From Gymnorhina tibicen (Eukaryota; Chordata; Aves; Passeriformes; Artamidae): DNA of 64,000 nt. The translations under genes and the position numbers were made by a program. Positions within the stretch are counted from its first letter, which is position 1. The number at the start of each line of letters is the position of its first letter. The notes under the pieces are model-generated. The model did no database searches. It was not told the DNA's origin and worked only from the letters and a program-made list of their open reading frames with translations. Shown here piece after piece: positions 25,401-35,500 of this stretch. The DNA lies in the NCBI GenBank assembly GCA_013399875.1, contig VXAZ01005694.1, forward strand, positions 2,772,817 to 2,836,816, in the 5' to 3' direction.

Positions 25401-27022
25401 CTTTTGAGGCCAAAGGAAGGAGCGTTATCGTATTTCCCCCCTCTGTGTTCCAAAAGTGTCAGGAATGTCAGCTCTAAACCTGCATCATTAAATCTGCAAC
25501 TTTCCAGCCACCCTAAAGCAGCTGTTGTCAGCACCATTAACCTGCTGCATCCATGCTGAGGCTGCAACACTTGGCAAATACACATTGCCTGAGCTACTGA
25601 TACGTTGCCCTGTACTCACGGGGAGGTCTGGAAGCCATGTGGTAGCAGGAACGTGGAGACTGGGGAGACAGGCAAAAAAAACCATGTTAAAGTAGCACAG
25701 TTGTTCGTCAGACGTCAGGTACAGAGCCTTGCTGTCCCACATCCTTAAGTCTTAACCAGCTCTAGGAGAAAAGAAGGTAGCTGCTGGCAGCGCTGGTTGT
25801 CATTTCAGACTCGTGCTCTGCTAAGAAGGAGCCAGAGGGTTTTTCTGTACTGCTGGTATTAATCTCTTCTTGTGTTGCCTCCCTGCAGCAACATCCGACC
25901 CTCCCGTCAAGCACAGCACCCCAGCAGAACTACAACAGGAGCTGGCAATAGAAGAGGAGTTCTTTGCAGGTCAGCCAAAGAATGAGGAGTGAAAAATTGT
26001 TAAATCATTATCATTTAAACCAGCTTCATTCAGAATACAGTGTAAAGGTAAAAGCTCTGAAGAACTGGAATAACAGAAGTGTGTGATTCTGACCTTAACA
26101 ACACAAACTCTGCTTGAGTGGCAGGGAGATGAAGTCCATCACCATGGGGGGTTTCACACTTAGGCGCTTCAGTAGGGTTGTTACAGCCATTGATAAACCC
26201 TTTTCCTGAGGTGACACTGCACAAAACAGAACTGGGGGGGGGATTTGGGGTGTGTCTTTTCTCAATACAGCCATGGCTGTTTGGGTCACACACCATGGTG
26301 CCTGGACATTGCTGAAGTCCAGAGCACAAGGGGCAGGACCCTGCTGCACACTGACGTAAGAGATGCTTTACAGATTAAATTTTATAGTGGTCACTGCTTG
26401 TAGGAAAAGAATGGGCTGGTCTTGGAGCTGCTGCCATGCCTGTAGTACAGTACTGTGTCATGGATCCCCTTCTCATTCCTTCCAGATGATCCTGAACTTT
26501 GGGACATTTCCTTGGAGAGCACTGACCTAAAGGTAACGGGTGCCAAAATGTCAGAGCCCTCACCAGCTGCACACCAGGCACCTGAGACGCCCCGTGGCCA
26601 TCACCAGATGAGCTCTCGCAGCAGGACACCCCACAGGATGAACCAGCACAAAGCTTCTGCCAGGCTCCTGCAGGCCCCGGCTGCAGCCACCAGCACCAGC
26701 TGTGCCAACCAGCACACCCCAGGTACGTGCTGCCACACGTGAGAGCTCTGGCCTCACAAGGGCTCTCGGTAGATTGGGAGAGTCTGGTGGGAGAAACATT
26801 CCTTTCTTTTGGACCCGGCTGCAGATGCTGTGACAGGGGCTCGGAAAACTGTCTGCTTTTTTCCATCCTACTGTTCTGTCAAGGAAGAGTTAGAAAAAGA
26901 ATTGAGGAACACATTTAGAAGCAGAAAAACAAGCCCATTTCTTACTTTCTCCCTGTGTGGCAGGGTGCAGCCCCCTCAGGAGAAGTCAGAGCTGGAAGAA
27001 AAGGAGGTTGGAACCTACATGA
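19404..27022 (+). CDS. RAD52: RAD52, DNA repair and recombination protein (complete, 11 coding exons)
   Basis: RAD52 anneals complementary single strands and helps RAD51 and RPA in homologous recombination and single-strand annealing in the nucleus. Coding exons are 19404-19490, 20833-20934, 21513-21606, 23287-23354, 23591-23709, 23800-23875, 24742-24938, 25155-25291, 25889-25969, 26486-26722 and 26964-27022. All borders are GT-AG and the frame is continuous: 1,257 bases, 418 residues plus stop. Residues ~25-180 are the oligomerising annealing domain. Residues matching the human ssDNA-binding set are visible: R56, Y66, K153, R154, with K157 where human has R156. Residues ~183-400 are the variable C-terminal half, including the QRKLRQK basic stretch and the acidic EEEFF segment in the area of the human RAD51-binding region. 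The last exon encodes a basic tail, KKRRLEPT, like the human KKRKYDPS nuclear signal. I see no frameshift or lost key residue. Confidence 0.97.
20833..20934 (+). CDS. RAD52: RAD52 coding exon 2 (residues 30-63)
   Basis: The acceptor is cgccaag|TATCAG and the donor AGAAG|GTAGGA. It starts the annealing domain ([12 protein letters not shown]) and carries [13 protein letters not shown] with R56, the match to human R55. Confidence 0.96.
21513..21606 (+). CDS. RAD52: RAD52 coding exon 3 (residues 64-94)
   Basis: The acceptor is tctttccag|GTCTGT and the donor GTTG|GTAAGG. It encodes [19 protein letters not shown] and GWAHS, the core of the annealing fold, including Y66. It ends with one base of the Asp95 codon. 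Confidence 0.97.
21698..22090 (-). mobile_element. CR1 retroposon 3' fragment
   Basis: The plus strand begins cagaatcacagaacatgccg, then gttggaagggaccc, and continues through the degenerate CR1 3' UTR (gaggccattccctcgggtcc, tcccctccaggctgaacaga). This is the reverse complement of the avian CR1 3' end, so the element lies on the minus strand, antisense to RAD52. It is 5'-truncated and in RAD52 intron. Confidence 0.85.
23287..23354 (+). CDS. RAD52: RAD52 coding exon 4 (residues 95-117)
   Basis: The acceptor is ccttccag|ATTTTG and the donor CTTAAG|GTAAGT. It encodes [20 protein letters not shown], a beta-strand segment of the domain. Confidence 0.97.
23591..23709 (+). CDS. RAD52: RAD52 coding exon 5 (residues 118-156)
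   Basis: The acceptor is gtgtgcag|GATGGG and the donor CTCAA|GTAAGT. It encodes [20 protein letters not shown] and the helix with K153/R154, matching human K152/R153 at the inner ssDNA site. Confidence 0.97.
23800..23875 (+). CDS. RAD52: RAD52 coding exon 6 (residues 157-182)
   Basis: The acceptor is ttcctcag|GTGCTT and the donor GGCAG|GTGCGG. It encodes [16 protein letters not shown] and the end of the annealing domain. Confidence 0.97.
24742..24938 (+). CDS. RAD52: RAD52 coding exon 7 (residues 183-247)
   Basis: The acceptor is ttttaccag|GTACCC and the donor CCCAG|GTGAGA. It encodes PPELDL-like sequence followed by the poorly conserved linker that corresponds to the human RPA-binding region. 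Confidence 0.94.
25155..25291 (+). CDS. RAD52: RAD52 coding exon 8 (residues 248-293)
   Basis: The acceptor gggacag|AAGCAC follows a G-rich rather than pyrimidine-rich tract. The frame (AG+A = Arg) joins to [19 protein letters not shown], clearly like human. The donor is ACAGG|GTGAGA. Confidence 0.94.
25889..25969 (+). CDS. RAD52: RAD52 coding exon 9 (residues 294-320)
   Basis: The acceptor is ccctgcag|CAACAT and the donor TTTGCAG|GTCAGC. It encodes [20 protein letters not shown], in the area matching the human RAD51-interaction region. Confidence 0.94.
26486..26722 (+). CDS. RAD52: RAD52 coding exon 10 (residues 321-399)
   Basis: The acceptor is ccttccag|ATGATC and the donor CCCAG|GTACGT. 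It starts [11 protein letters not shown], then runs through Ser/Thr/Pro/Gln-rich sequence. The RTPH block is the only obvious match to human in the second half. Confidence 0.92.
26964..27022 (+). CDS. RAD52: RAD52 coding exon 11, C-terminal basic tail
   Basis: The acceptor tgtgtggcag|GGTGCA has a long pyrimidine tract. It encodes residues 400-418, including [14 protein letters not shown], aligning with the human RKSQDMKKRKYDPS end. The stop TGA is at 27020-27022. A second acceptor at 26824 would give another frame over the same bases (see findings). Confidence 0.9.
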
Positions 27023-27482
27023 GGCACCCGGTGGGATCTGTGCCTCTGTCTGGGATTATATCATGAGACTGCAGCTGGCTTTCCAAATTGTGTCAAATGG
27101 ACTCTGCTGTACATTATGGTGAAGCAACAGAGAAGAGTTTCATACAATCAGCAAGAACTTCATGTACTCTTAGGTTATTATGTATTTCAGATGCCTTTTT
27201 CTATAACCACACAATTATTTGTGCTTCTGCAGCACGAGACATGTGGCCATTTTACAAGTGGATATTACCCGTAAATTGCCTGAAGGGGCGCAAACAGGAT
27301 GAATTGTTAAAAATGAGATGCAATTCCTAGCTTTTCTCTCTCCCTCAGCGCTGCATTGCAGCACAGAGACAAGAGGTTTTCAGTGCAGTGGGGAGCAGGG
27401 GGGCTGTGGCCAGAGGACGGAAGGTCCAAGCCGTGGCTGCGCCTCGGGCGAGGCTGGGGGTGACACTGGCCGTGTCTGGGGT

Positions 27483-27679
27483 GCAGCCGCGGCACCCCCA
27501 GCCGTGCCCGCGCCCCAGGGCAGAGCCCCTCTCCCCTCCCGAGCCCTTCCCCGTGTCCCTGCAGCCGCGGCCCCCCCAGCCGTGCCCGCGCCCCAGGGCA
27601 GAGCCCCTCTCCCCTCCCGAGCCCTTCCCCGTGTCCCTGCAGCCGCGGCACCCCCAGCCGTGCCTGCGCCCCAGGGCAG
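27483..27679. repeat. 78-bp minisatellite, about 2.5 copies
   Basis: The copies begin at 27483, 27561 and 27639 with gcagccgcgg. The two full units are nearly identical (one A/C difference near the start), and the third stops after cagggcag. The unit is C-rich on the RAD52 strand, with several CCCC runs. Confidence 0.93.
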
Positions 27680-27802
27680 GAGCGCGGCGGGAACGCTGCC
27701 AGTGCCGCACGCGGCAGCCCAGCGCTCGCTCCGGGCCTTTGTGCCATGAATGGGAGCTGCACTGCTGTTCTTAAACAAGCTTTCAACCCTTTTCAATGCA
27801 GA

Positions 27803-27808
27803 AATAAA
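27803..27808 (+). terminator. RAD52: Polyadenylation signal AATAAA, RAD52
   Basis: This is the first AATAAA after the RAD52 stop codon, 781 bases downstream. I saw no earlier canonical signal. Confidence 0.6.
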
Positions 27809-27829
27809 CATGAATTTGAAAAACAAACC

Positions 27830-29615
27830 CCGCTGGGTTCGTGCCTCTCTGCCCTTCCAACCCTTCCAGCTCGTTCCCTGTCCAACGGCTTCAAAGGAGC
27901 AACGCGTTGTGAAGCTGAAGGGGCACCACTGCATCCCCACGGCCTCCTTTGCTTTAGGACGGGCAAACACAGAACCTCACGGGGGTGCAAAGGTCACAGC
28001 ACAGCCAGCAGCTCGTCCTAATGAGCAGGCCAAAGGAAGAATTTTCCAGCAGCACTGGAAGAACACTCTCTTACCCATTTCGAGCAGCTCCATGCAGGAA
28101 AGGGAGGAGCGCTGGCGGGCTGAGCGGGCCTGTTCCTGAGCAGTGCGGCTGCAGTTCCGGGCACGGCCACGGCAGGGCTCGGGCCCGTGCTGGCAGCGCT
28201 GCTCCTGGCAGGGTGCTGGCACCGTCCCCGGGGATCCGTGGGGGCAGCCTGGTACCGCAGGGCTGGAGGCAAGGAGAATGATGCCACATGACTGAAAGTT
28301 AGAGCTGGACCGGGAAGATTTACACAGTTCTGGGATTAGTCCAACCCTGAAATCAATGTCAGGCTTCAAACGGGACCTTATTCCCATGCTTTGCCTCACT
28401 GCTCTGTCTAAATGTAAATACATTTGGAATATTCAGCATTTATTTCTCTTCCTCCTACTCTGCCTTCATCACTTAAACAGTCCTTTTCCCTTAAAATATC
28501 CTCTACAAAGAACAGGGATTGACTTCAGCATGGAAAGACAGGACCAGCCATAACAAACGGTAATAGATTACATCGAGAGAACAGTTCCACATTTCTCCGT
28601 ACTTGTTTCTGGCCAGTTCAGTGCTGCCTTCAGAACAGCTCAGGGAAGCAGCACATTCCACATGCTTGAGTCACACTCTCGCTGTTGAAACCATATACCT
28701 GCTAGGAAGGGAACGTGCAGACCTTCACAATTACTGGATTCAAAGCTGCTCCAAACTTTCACAATGAAAAAAGTTTGAAAGTCTGAAACAAAAATGTAAC
28801 GGCCTCAGCTTCCTTGGCTCTGGAAACAGTGCAAATATAGCTGTGCCTCCTCTGACAAAGTCACTGCAATGAGCCTCTCGGGATTGGTCCCTTTGAAAAG
28901 GGCAGGAAAACTTACACTTGCAGCTTTTTTTCCCTTCGAGGCTTGCGCAGCATGACTCATAACAGAAGCCGTTCTTAAAATGGAAAGAAATGCAGCAGCA
29001 ATTAGTGTTTAGAAATACCAAATTCCTGCAAGTCTACAGTTGAGAATGACGCTGTGGAGTTGTTCCGCTCTTGACCTTACAGTTGCAAATCTGAGGACTG
29101 AATTCCTGGTTTGAAGGGCGCTACGGAGCCGCTTCTCCACAGCCGTGCAGGTGGCACATCCCTGCTCCCCTCCACCCGAGCACAGGACAGGGGAACCAGC
29201 ACAGCAGAGCTGGAAGGGCCCTTCAGGACCCCCTGCCCTTGCCTCAGTGCCAACAGCAAGCACAGGACCCCCGCCCGTGCCGCTCCCTCCACCCCTCCTT
29301 GCACAGGGACAGCACCAAGTTCACGTCTGGCACAGCAGAGCACGGGTGGCAGCATTGGGACAGTCCCAGCCATAAAAGCAGTGACAGCTGACCCGTTATC
29401 CTCCTCAAGATCCACTTAGGAATTATTCTTTGGGGTACTTTGTTTCAGAGTATCCTGTTAGAGGCTCGTGACTGGTCACTCCTTTTGAGAAGCAAAAGGT
29501 CTCGTTAAATTGGGTTTCTTGTATTTCCTGTGACAAACTGGTAAATTGGGTAAGAGTTACGTCACTGCAGGAAGAGGATGGAGGGGCTGGAACCGCTGTT
29601 CCACAAGAAAACCCA
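27830..29615. other. Intergenic region between convergent RAD52 and WNK1
   Basis: No gene is recognised. It contains GC-rich patches (28080-28270 and 29140-29340) whose open frames look compositional, and otherwise unremarkable sequence. Either 3' UTR could extend into it. Confidence 0.55.
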
Positions 29616-29638
29616 CAGCTCAACCAAAGCAGGTTTGG

Positions 29639-29644
29639 TTTATT
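29639..29644 (-). terminator. WNK1: Distal polyadenylation signal AATAAA, WNK1
   Basis: Plus-strand tttatt reads AATAAA on the WNK1 strand, about 2.6 kb after the stop codon. A TTGGTTGAGCTGTG-type U/G-rich stretch follows. Confidence 0.5.
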
Positions 29645-30159
29645 TGAATGGCTTCATTCAATATTCTACAAACGTAACAAATTGCAGCATGGAGCGCAGT
29701 CATACGAGAAGGGTTCAGTGCAAAACATACAACTACGGCCAGGGAAGCCCAAAGTTTCAATTAATTTTATTTTTTTTTATTTTTGTTTTTTACAGTGTAC
29801 ATTGTTAAATAATGTAAAGAAAACGCTTGTAATTCAGAAACAGATTTTATGTGGAAAAAGATACTCAAAGTGTAATATTAAACAAAATAATTTAACAGTT
29901 CAGTAGCATTAGTTTATTCCTCTAGACTTCAGTTATTCATCCACAGGAGGAGAGGGAGGGAGAAAAAAAAAAAAATCAATGGTAACTAAAACCAGTTCTT
30001 GCATAACATTAAGTGAAAAAACGACCTCAAACTTATTAGATCAAATTTAAATAACCATGTGCTGCATCCAGCTGACCTGTTCCTCTGCAAATGCTGCCCC
30101 CGTCTCACTACTGCCTCAGGTCTGTCCCCGCTCCCGTTTGCCCTGGGCGTGCTCAAGAG

Positions 30160-30184
30160 CCCCCTCCCCTCCCCTTCGTCCCCC
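30160..30184 (-). other. WNK1: G-quadruplex motif in WNK1 3' UTR
   Basis: On the WNK1 strand the sequence is G5-ACGAA-G4-A-G4-A-G5. Four uninterrupted runs of at least four G with short loops fit the canonical quadruplex rule. Confidence 0.8.
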
Positions 30185-31421
30185 TCCTTTCAAGCCCCGC
30201 TTCCCGCCTGGCTCAGCCCCGGGCCCGCTGCCCTCCTGCTCCCCCGGAGCCTCCCTGTCCCTGTCCCCCAGAACCGCCCTCGGCCGCTCCTCTCCAGCCC
30301 GGGCCTGCCAGAACTGCTGCAAAACAAGTGACAGGAATGGAAAGCATCTCGCACGTTTCTTTGTGAAAATGGAAGAGTGAGAACATCTGCAGACACAAAA
30401 ACTCCCTATTAAGGCCCCAGCAGGGAACAGCGCTCCGAGATAAAAACAAACGTGGGCAAGTAACATCCCCGTGATGCACCAGCCTCCAGGACACCGGTGA
30501 GCCGCTCCCAAGCACCCGGAAGCTGCACTCTCATCCTTCACAGCTTTCTGCAGCACTACACAAATACTGGCTGGTATTATTTTGACTTTGAAGAGGAAAC
30601 CAGTATTTCCTGAATATGAAAAGGGAGAATGACCAAAGCAGAAGATACAGTACAGGTACTAAGAGGTGGCAAGTGACACATAGTGACAGTCCTGGTACCA
30701 GCTTGAAATTTGTTAAGAGTGAACAAAATTGTAAATCCTCCAAGTAAGACAGAGGAAACTTCTTGATGCCGGCTGTTTCAAGTACATCCATTGCCGGCAA
30801 TGGACGTTGCACCAGGACAGTCTGTTCCTGGCTTAAATGAATTTTACCAAAAAAAAAAGGTAAGAAAAGCAATCCCAGCAGACAAGCCCATGCCAACGAG
30901 CAATGGCACCTCTCCCTCAAGTCACATCCTGACCAAACATCTTTACCACTTTGCAGGTGGAGTCAAACTGCATCTTAAGTTGGGCCTTTCCCAAAGACCC
31001 ACGTTCTCCCCATCCTCTCTCTGTTTCTGATCCAGCCCTCCTGCCTCCACAGCCAATATTGGTTAAGTCTCGTTTTAGCTTCACCTGCACCCCTCTGTCC
31101 CACCCCACCTGGCCCCTGTCACCCCACACCTTCAGCTCTGCCCACCTGGACAAGTTTCCCCCACACACAGAACGCTGCTCCGACCGCGGCCTCGGTGACT
31201 TCCCCTCCACGCTCCTACTCCGAACAGGAGCCCGGGACGTCCCGGGCGCTGGGCACAAACATCCTGCCCTCCACTTGCCCTCTGTCCACCTGGGCTCTGC
31301 TGGGAAGACGACGCTAAACTGCAGAAGCAAGAGAAGTCCAAGGCACTAAAATATCCAGCAAGCATACTGGGAGAACAGACAAGTATTCAAGTACATTAAT
31401 TTATACAATTTTACATTCACA

Positions 31422-31427
31422 TTTATT
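31422..31427 (-). terminator. WNK1: Possible proximal polyadenylation signal, WNK1
   Basis: AATAAA on the WNK1 strand, about 0.8 kb after the stop, in an AT-rich block. Use would give a short 3' UTR without the quadruplex motif. Confidence 0.35.
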
Positions 31428-32236
31428 TATCTAATACAATGAAAATACAAAGGAAAAAGTTAAAGTGTCTCCAATAAGTATAAGGATATAGCTAGCTTTT
31501 TTTCCCGTTTTTTCTTTTTAACTTTTTTAACCCTCTATATTCCACTCATTTTTAAACTACTGTTGTCCAACAACATTTATATATCACAGTGTTTCCACAT
31601 CAAAACTGATGGTAAGTACATGTCCGCAGGGAACTTTTAAAATTTTTTTTAACAATTTAAATTGCTCTAATGCTGCAGTCAAAGCTGTTAATATCTTACT
31701 TAAAGCAGTAATGACCTATCAAGCACGGGCTGCATCGCAAGTCCATTCGTGTGCCCCATCGTTTCAGAGCCAGATACAATTGACTGGGGAGAGGGAGAGG
31801 AGGGGGATTTGGACAGCTTTTTTCCTGATCTTGGTTCTTCAGGAAGAGGCGAGAAGCGTGCTAAAGCCTCATGCTGGGGTTCAGCTCTCTCACCTCCACA
31901 CGTGTGGATTCAGCCTCAAAACAAGAGAAAAATTTTACAGCAAGACTGTATGAACTGACCCCACAGCTTCTCTTCACAGCTCTCGTTCCACACAAGAGCA
32001 GCCTCCCTCGGTGAAAAGCGCTGTCCCATCATAAGGATGCTGATCATCCTCCTCCCCCTTCCGAGCGTGTGGGGAAACTCCCGCTACAGAGAGTTGACAG
32101 CAATGGTTGGAAAAGATAAATTCATTCCCAGTCTGGCAAGCTACCAGTTCATTGCAGCACTAGTAGTTGATACAGGGCCCCATCTCCCTCCCCATGTCCT
32201 GTCCCGAGGTGTAGCCAGCGGGGTCTCCGAGCACGG

Positions 32237-32551
32237 CTAAGTGGTCCGCAGGTTGGAGCCTGGAGGGTTGCTGACAGACTTCTGCAAGTTGCTGATGTTG
32301 AAGCTTTGCAAAGATGTGGCACCCACGGGCTGGAACTGGCCGAGCTGCGGCTGTGCCGGCCCCCCAGCCCCGCTCCAGGGCGGGGGGAAGGACGCTGCGG
32401 GGTAACCGTACTGCTGCGGGGGGCACATGGCCTTACTGAAGGGACCTAAAGAGGTAGCTGATGCTGCGGGGATGGGCGTAGCACCCAGGGAAGATGTCAT
32501 AGAGATACAGAGCTGACCTGGTGCCGAGAATTTTCTTGCCATTCCGGGGCC
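32237..32551 (-). CDS. WNK1: WNK1 last coding exon (w1568-1671)
   Basis: The acceptor is ATCTTCCAG|GGCCCC. It encodes [18 protein letters not shown] and the conserved C-terminus [11 protein letters not shown]...SNLRTT. The stop codon occupies 32239-32237. Confidence 0.97.
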   Translation of the reverse strand, partial: GPGMARKFSAPGQLCISMTSSLGATPIPAASATSLGPFSKAMCPPQQYGYPAASFPPPWSGAGGPAQPQLGQFQPVGATSLQSFNISNLQKSVSNPPGSNLRTT

Positions 32552-35500
32552 CTGGAAGATAATCCAACCACCGAGAGAAGTTACACACCTGCGCTTTAAA
32601 AACCACCGGTCCACCCCTGGCTCCGCGATCCGCTCCCAAGGGGTATTTACAAGGACGTGCCGTGGCCCTCTCCTTCAGTTCTCCCCTTCCCCTCGGGAGC
32701 AGGCAATACATCCTCCACAGAAAGAGCAGCTAACAGCGTTCTAGAGCTGCTGTCCCAGCTGCGCTCCAGCCGTGTTTGGAGCCCCAAGGAGACAGAAGGA
32801 CACCCATAGCTGCTCACCAGAACCCTCACGGAGCACACCTCACCTCGTAGCTGCTGTGCCCTTTGCCAACTTTCTTGCCAGACAGGTTCATGGCGTCCCG
32901 GGCCCAGTTATCCACCAGCTTGTGCAGGTCGTCCGTGAAGGTCCCTTTGCGGCTCGAGGCGATGGCGGTGGGCTGGGTCTGGGGAGCCTGGCTGTTCACT
33001 GCAGCCCCCACGGTGTTGGTGCTGCTGGTCCCTACAAACACAACAGCAGCAATCACAACTTGGGCCAAAGCTGACCCTTCTCTAGTGCACTAAATAACTG
33101 TGGTAATGGCACACCAAGAGAGAGCCAGTTAAAATGCCATGCAGATTAATTCTAGGTTTCAATTCCAGGACACACTGAAGTGGGAACTGCAAGGACTCCT
33201 ACAGGCATTTTCTCAGATGGAGTGTTTCACAGATATGTTTACTTTGCAAGAAGTGCTGCAAGTGGTCATCCTAAGAGGGGAATGCCAGCAGCCTACATGT
33301 GTTTGTAGAAGGAAAAGGACATTAGACTTCAGCACTGAATGACAAGACAGGCACGTCGCTCTCTCACCTACGCCTTTTAATTAGCAGCAACCACTATTGG
33401 CACAGCTCAATTCCACCTTGGAGGACAATGCTGGATGCTGAATAAGGAGCAGTAAAATCAGCATCACCAGCTGCTCTGTAGCAAATTATCTCCACTTTGT
33501 GAAAAGAAGAGAAAAGTTCACCCAGTTTACGAAAAAAGAAAAAAAAAGCCCCAGTCAGAAACAGCAACTGTTGTTTCCAGTAGCTGCCATACTTATGTTC
33601 TTGAGGATAACCAGATGGGACTGTCTTCATCCACCAAACAGCCAGGATCAGCAGGGAAAGTCTGCACTGCATTAAATTTTGCCTTTTGCCTCTGAAAGCA
33701 TTTTTTTGCCATTATGTTCAGATTTCCTAAGTCAGAATAATGAGCATTTGAGATGAAAACAACTAATACAGCTTAAAGAAGGCAGGAGTGAGAGTAGATC
33801 CTCAGATAATCTCTGACAGGTTTCTCTTTTCACTGCAAGAACACAAAACCCCTTCACATAAATGCCAGGTTTCAGTTCTGCTAAAAAGCTTGCTGAACAC
33901 TGTCCTGTGGGGAGGAAAAAACCAACCTAGAAGCTTTGTTTCGGATAGCTTTCCTATGCCCCTCATATTTATGAACAAGCAGCTGCACTCCAGTCTAGGT
34001 TTTTAAAAGGCAGACCTCATAACAGGAAGCAAAGAAATCATGTATTACCTAGGATCCTAAATTCCCAGCAGTACTGCAAAGTATCCTCGTTTACAGACGT
34101 GGAAGTGCCAGTTAACCACTGGGGCAGACCCACCAACAAAATCAGCATCAGCAGGGCTAAAGACAGCACTGCTTGCAAACACTCATCCTCACCTATTCCT
34201 AAAGTTCCTCAAATATTTCTACTTGCTCCCTCAGGAGACTGCACCTGGGAAATCCATGAAAAGCTGAGTTTATGGCAGGCATTTCTGCAGGGAGCCCGTT
34301 CAGAGGCGGGTCAGCAGAAATGCCAGCAACGAGCATCACGTCTCTGCCGCAACGGCCAAAGGACGGAGCCGCTGCCTCTTGCCTGGCGGGTCCCTCCTCT
34401 GTCCCACTTTCCCTGGCAATCAGCCACGTTCCTTGCCACCACCGTATCAAAGACAGAACTGGCTCCAAACCCCTGCAGGAATGTTTCGTATTGAGGAGTG
34501 GATTAGGAAGGTGACATACTTACTATGCAGGACAAATAAACAAAGTGTTACTGCCTCTAGTAGTGCTGAGGAGGGAAGGACACGGATCCATCCCACCAGT
34601 TCCAGCTCAAGCATGGAAGTGGCTCCGGGGCTGGGTGCCCACAGGTGGGGCAGGAGTTGTTAGGGGGGGCAGACACATGCGAGAACACACGGAAAGGGAA
34701 GAAAAAGGTTCCCTGAGCAGGGAGTGAGGCTGCAGCACAGATGGAGAGGAGCAGGAACACCCTGCGTGGTGCAAGGAAAGTCTGCCGTGAAGTAACAAGA
34801 ACCTTAAGCATGCATCACGTGGAAAGGGCTCTGCATACAATCATTTATTAAGAGCAATGATGTGAAAGGTGAAGTTAAAGACAAATGAGGCAAAACCAAG
34901 AAAGAGGGGAGGGGGAACACTGCCAAAACCAGTAATGATCACATTCCACCATGAGGGTTCATGCAGGAATTGACACACTTGCTCTCATCCTCTTCAGGAT
35001 GGCCAGCATCCGCTTGTGCTATTTCACATTTCCACTTTAATCACTAAGTACTCTGGGTCCTGGACCTACACTGGAGAGCTTCCTCAGGCTATGGAAGGGA
35101 GAGAGTTCATCAAGGCATATACCACAGCACATTCAGCTGAAGAGAATAAAGACTTAGGAAAGTCAAAGAGTTTTCCAAAGAACTAGATTGGTTCAGGGTG
35201 ACAAAGGCTGCCAGAGCTTTGTCTCCCAAAGTGATTTTGGCAGGGAGCTCCCATCTCAGGTCACAGACATACCAGCCTACAGCATCAGAGCTGAGCTCTC
35301 ACGTAATGTCGATTTAAAACTGACTTCTCAACAATTTCACACTTTAGCTCTGACACACTCACTGTCTGCAGAAACTGCCATCCAGAAGAGTCTGAAAAGC
35401 AAGTGCTTCAACTTGTAGCATTCCATGAAAACAACCCCCCACATTCCTGCTCGGTCACAGCAGCCGTCCCCAGTTCTGCTCTGACATGAGGGATCTGAAG

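Larger units (their letters stand above)
19491..26485 (+). other. RAD52: RAD52 introns between coding exons
   Basis: The introns longer than 300 bases are 19491-20832, 20935-21512, 21607-23286, 23876-24741, 25292-25888 and 25970-26485. The only recognised content is the CR1 fragment at 21698-22090. No nested gene was found. Confidence 0.75.
27023..27825 (+). other. RAD52: RAD52 3' UTR (inferred)
   Basis: The sequence runs from the RAD52 stop to the first canonical AATAAA at 27803. It is AT-balanced up to about 27,340, then holds the GC-rich 78-bp minisatellite. Frames open on both strands across the repeat are by-products of its unit length, 3 x 26. Confidence 0.6.
29616..32236 (-). other. 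WNK1: WNK1 3' UTR (inferred extent)
   Basis: The sequence runs from the WNK1 stop codon to just past an AATAAA on the minus strand at 29644-29639. A length near 2.6 kb fits what I recall of the mammalian WNK1 3' UTR. It includes AT-rich blocks (31380-31720 and 29640-30050) and a GC-rich block (30110-30310) with a G-quadruplex motif. The extent is not proven by sequence alone. Confidence 0.55.

Noticed and set aside
27307..27970. Repetitive open frames (Ala/Pro/Arg or Gly/Arg-rich) on both strands
   Set aside because: They arise from the 78-bp minisatellite, whose unit is a multiple of three. No start context, splice logic or family similarity.
29190..29330. gctggaagggcccttcagga block resembling CR1
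   Set aside because: Only a short match to the CR1 tggaaggg motif; the flanks do not continue the CR1 consensus.
30057..31349. Plus-strand Pro/Ser-rich frames opposite the WNK1 3' UTR
   Set aside because: Produced by the C-rich strand of GC-rich UTR blocks; no start context or conservation visible.
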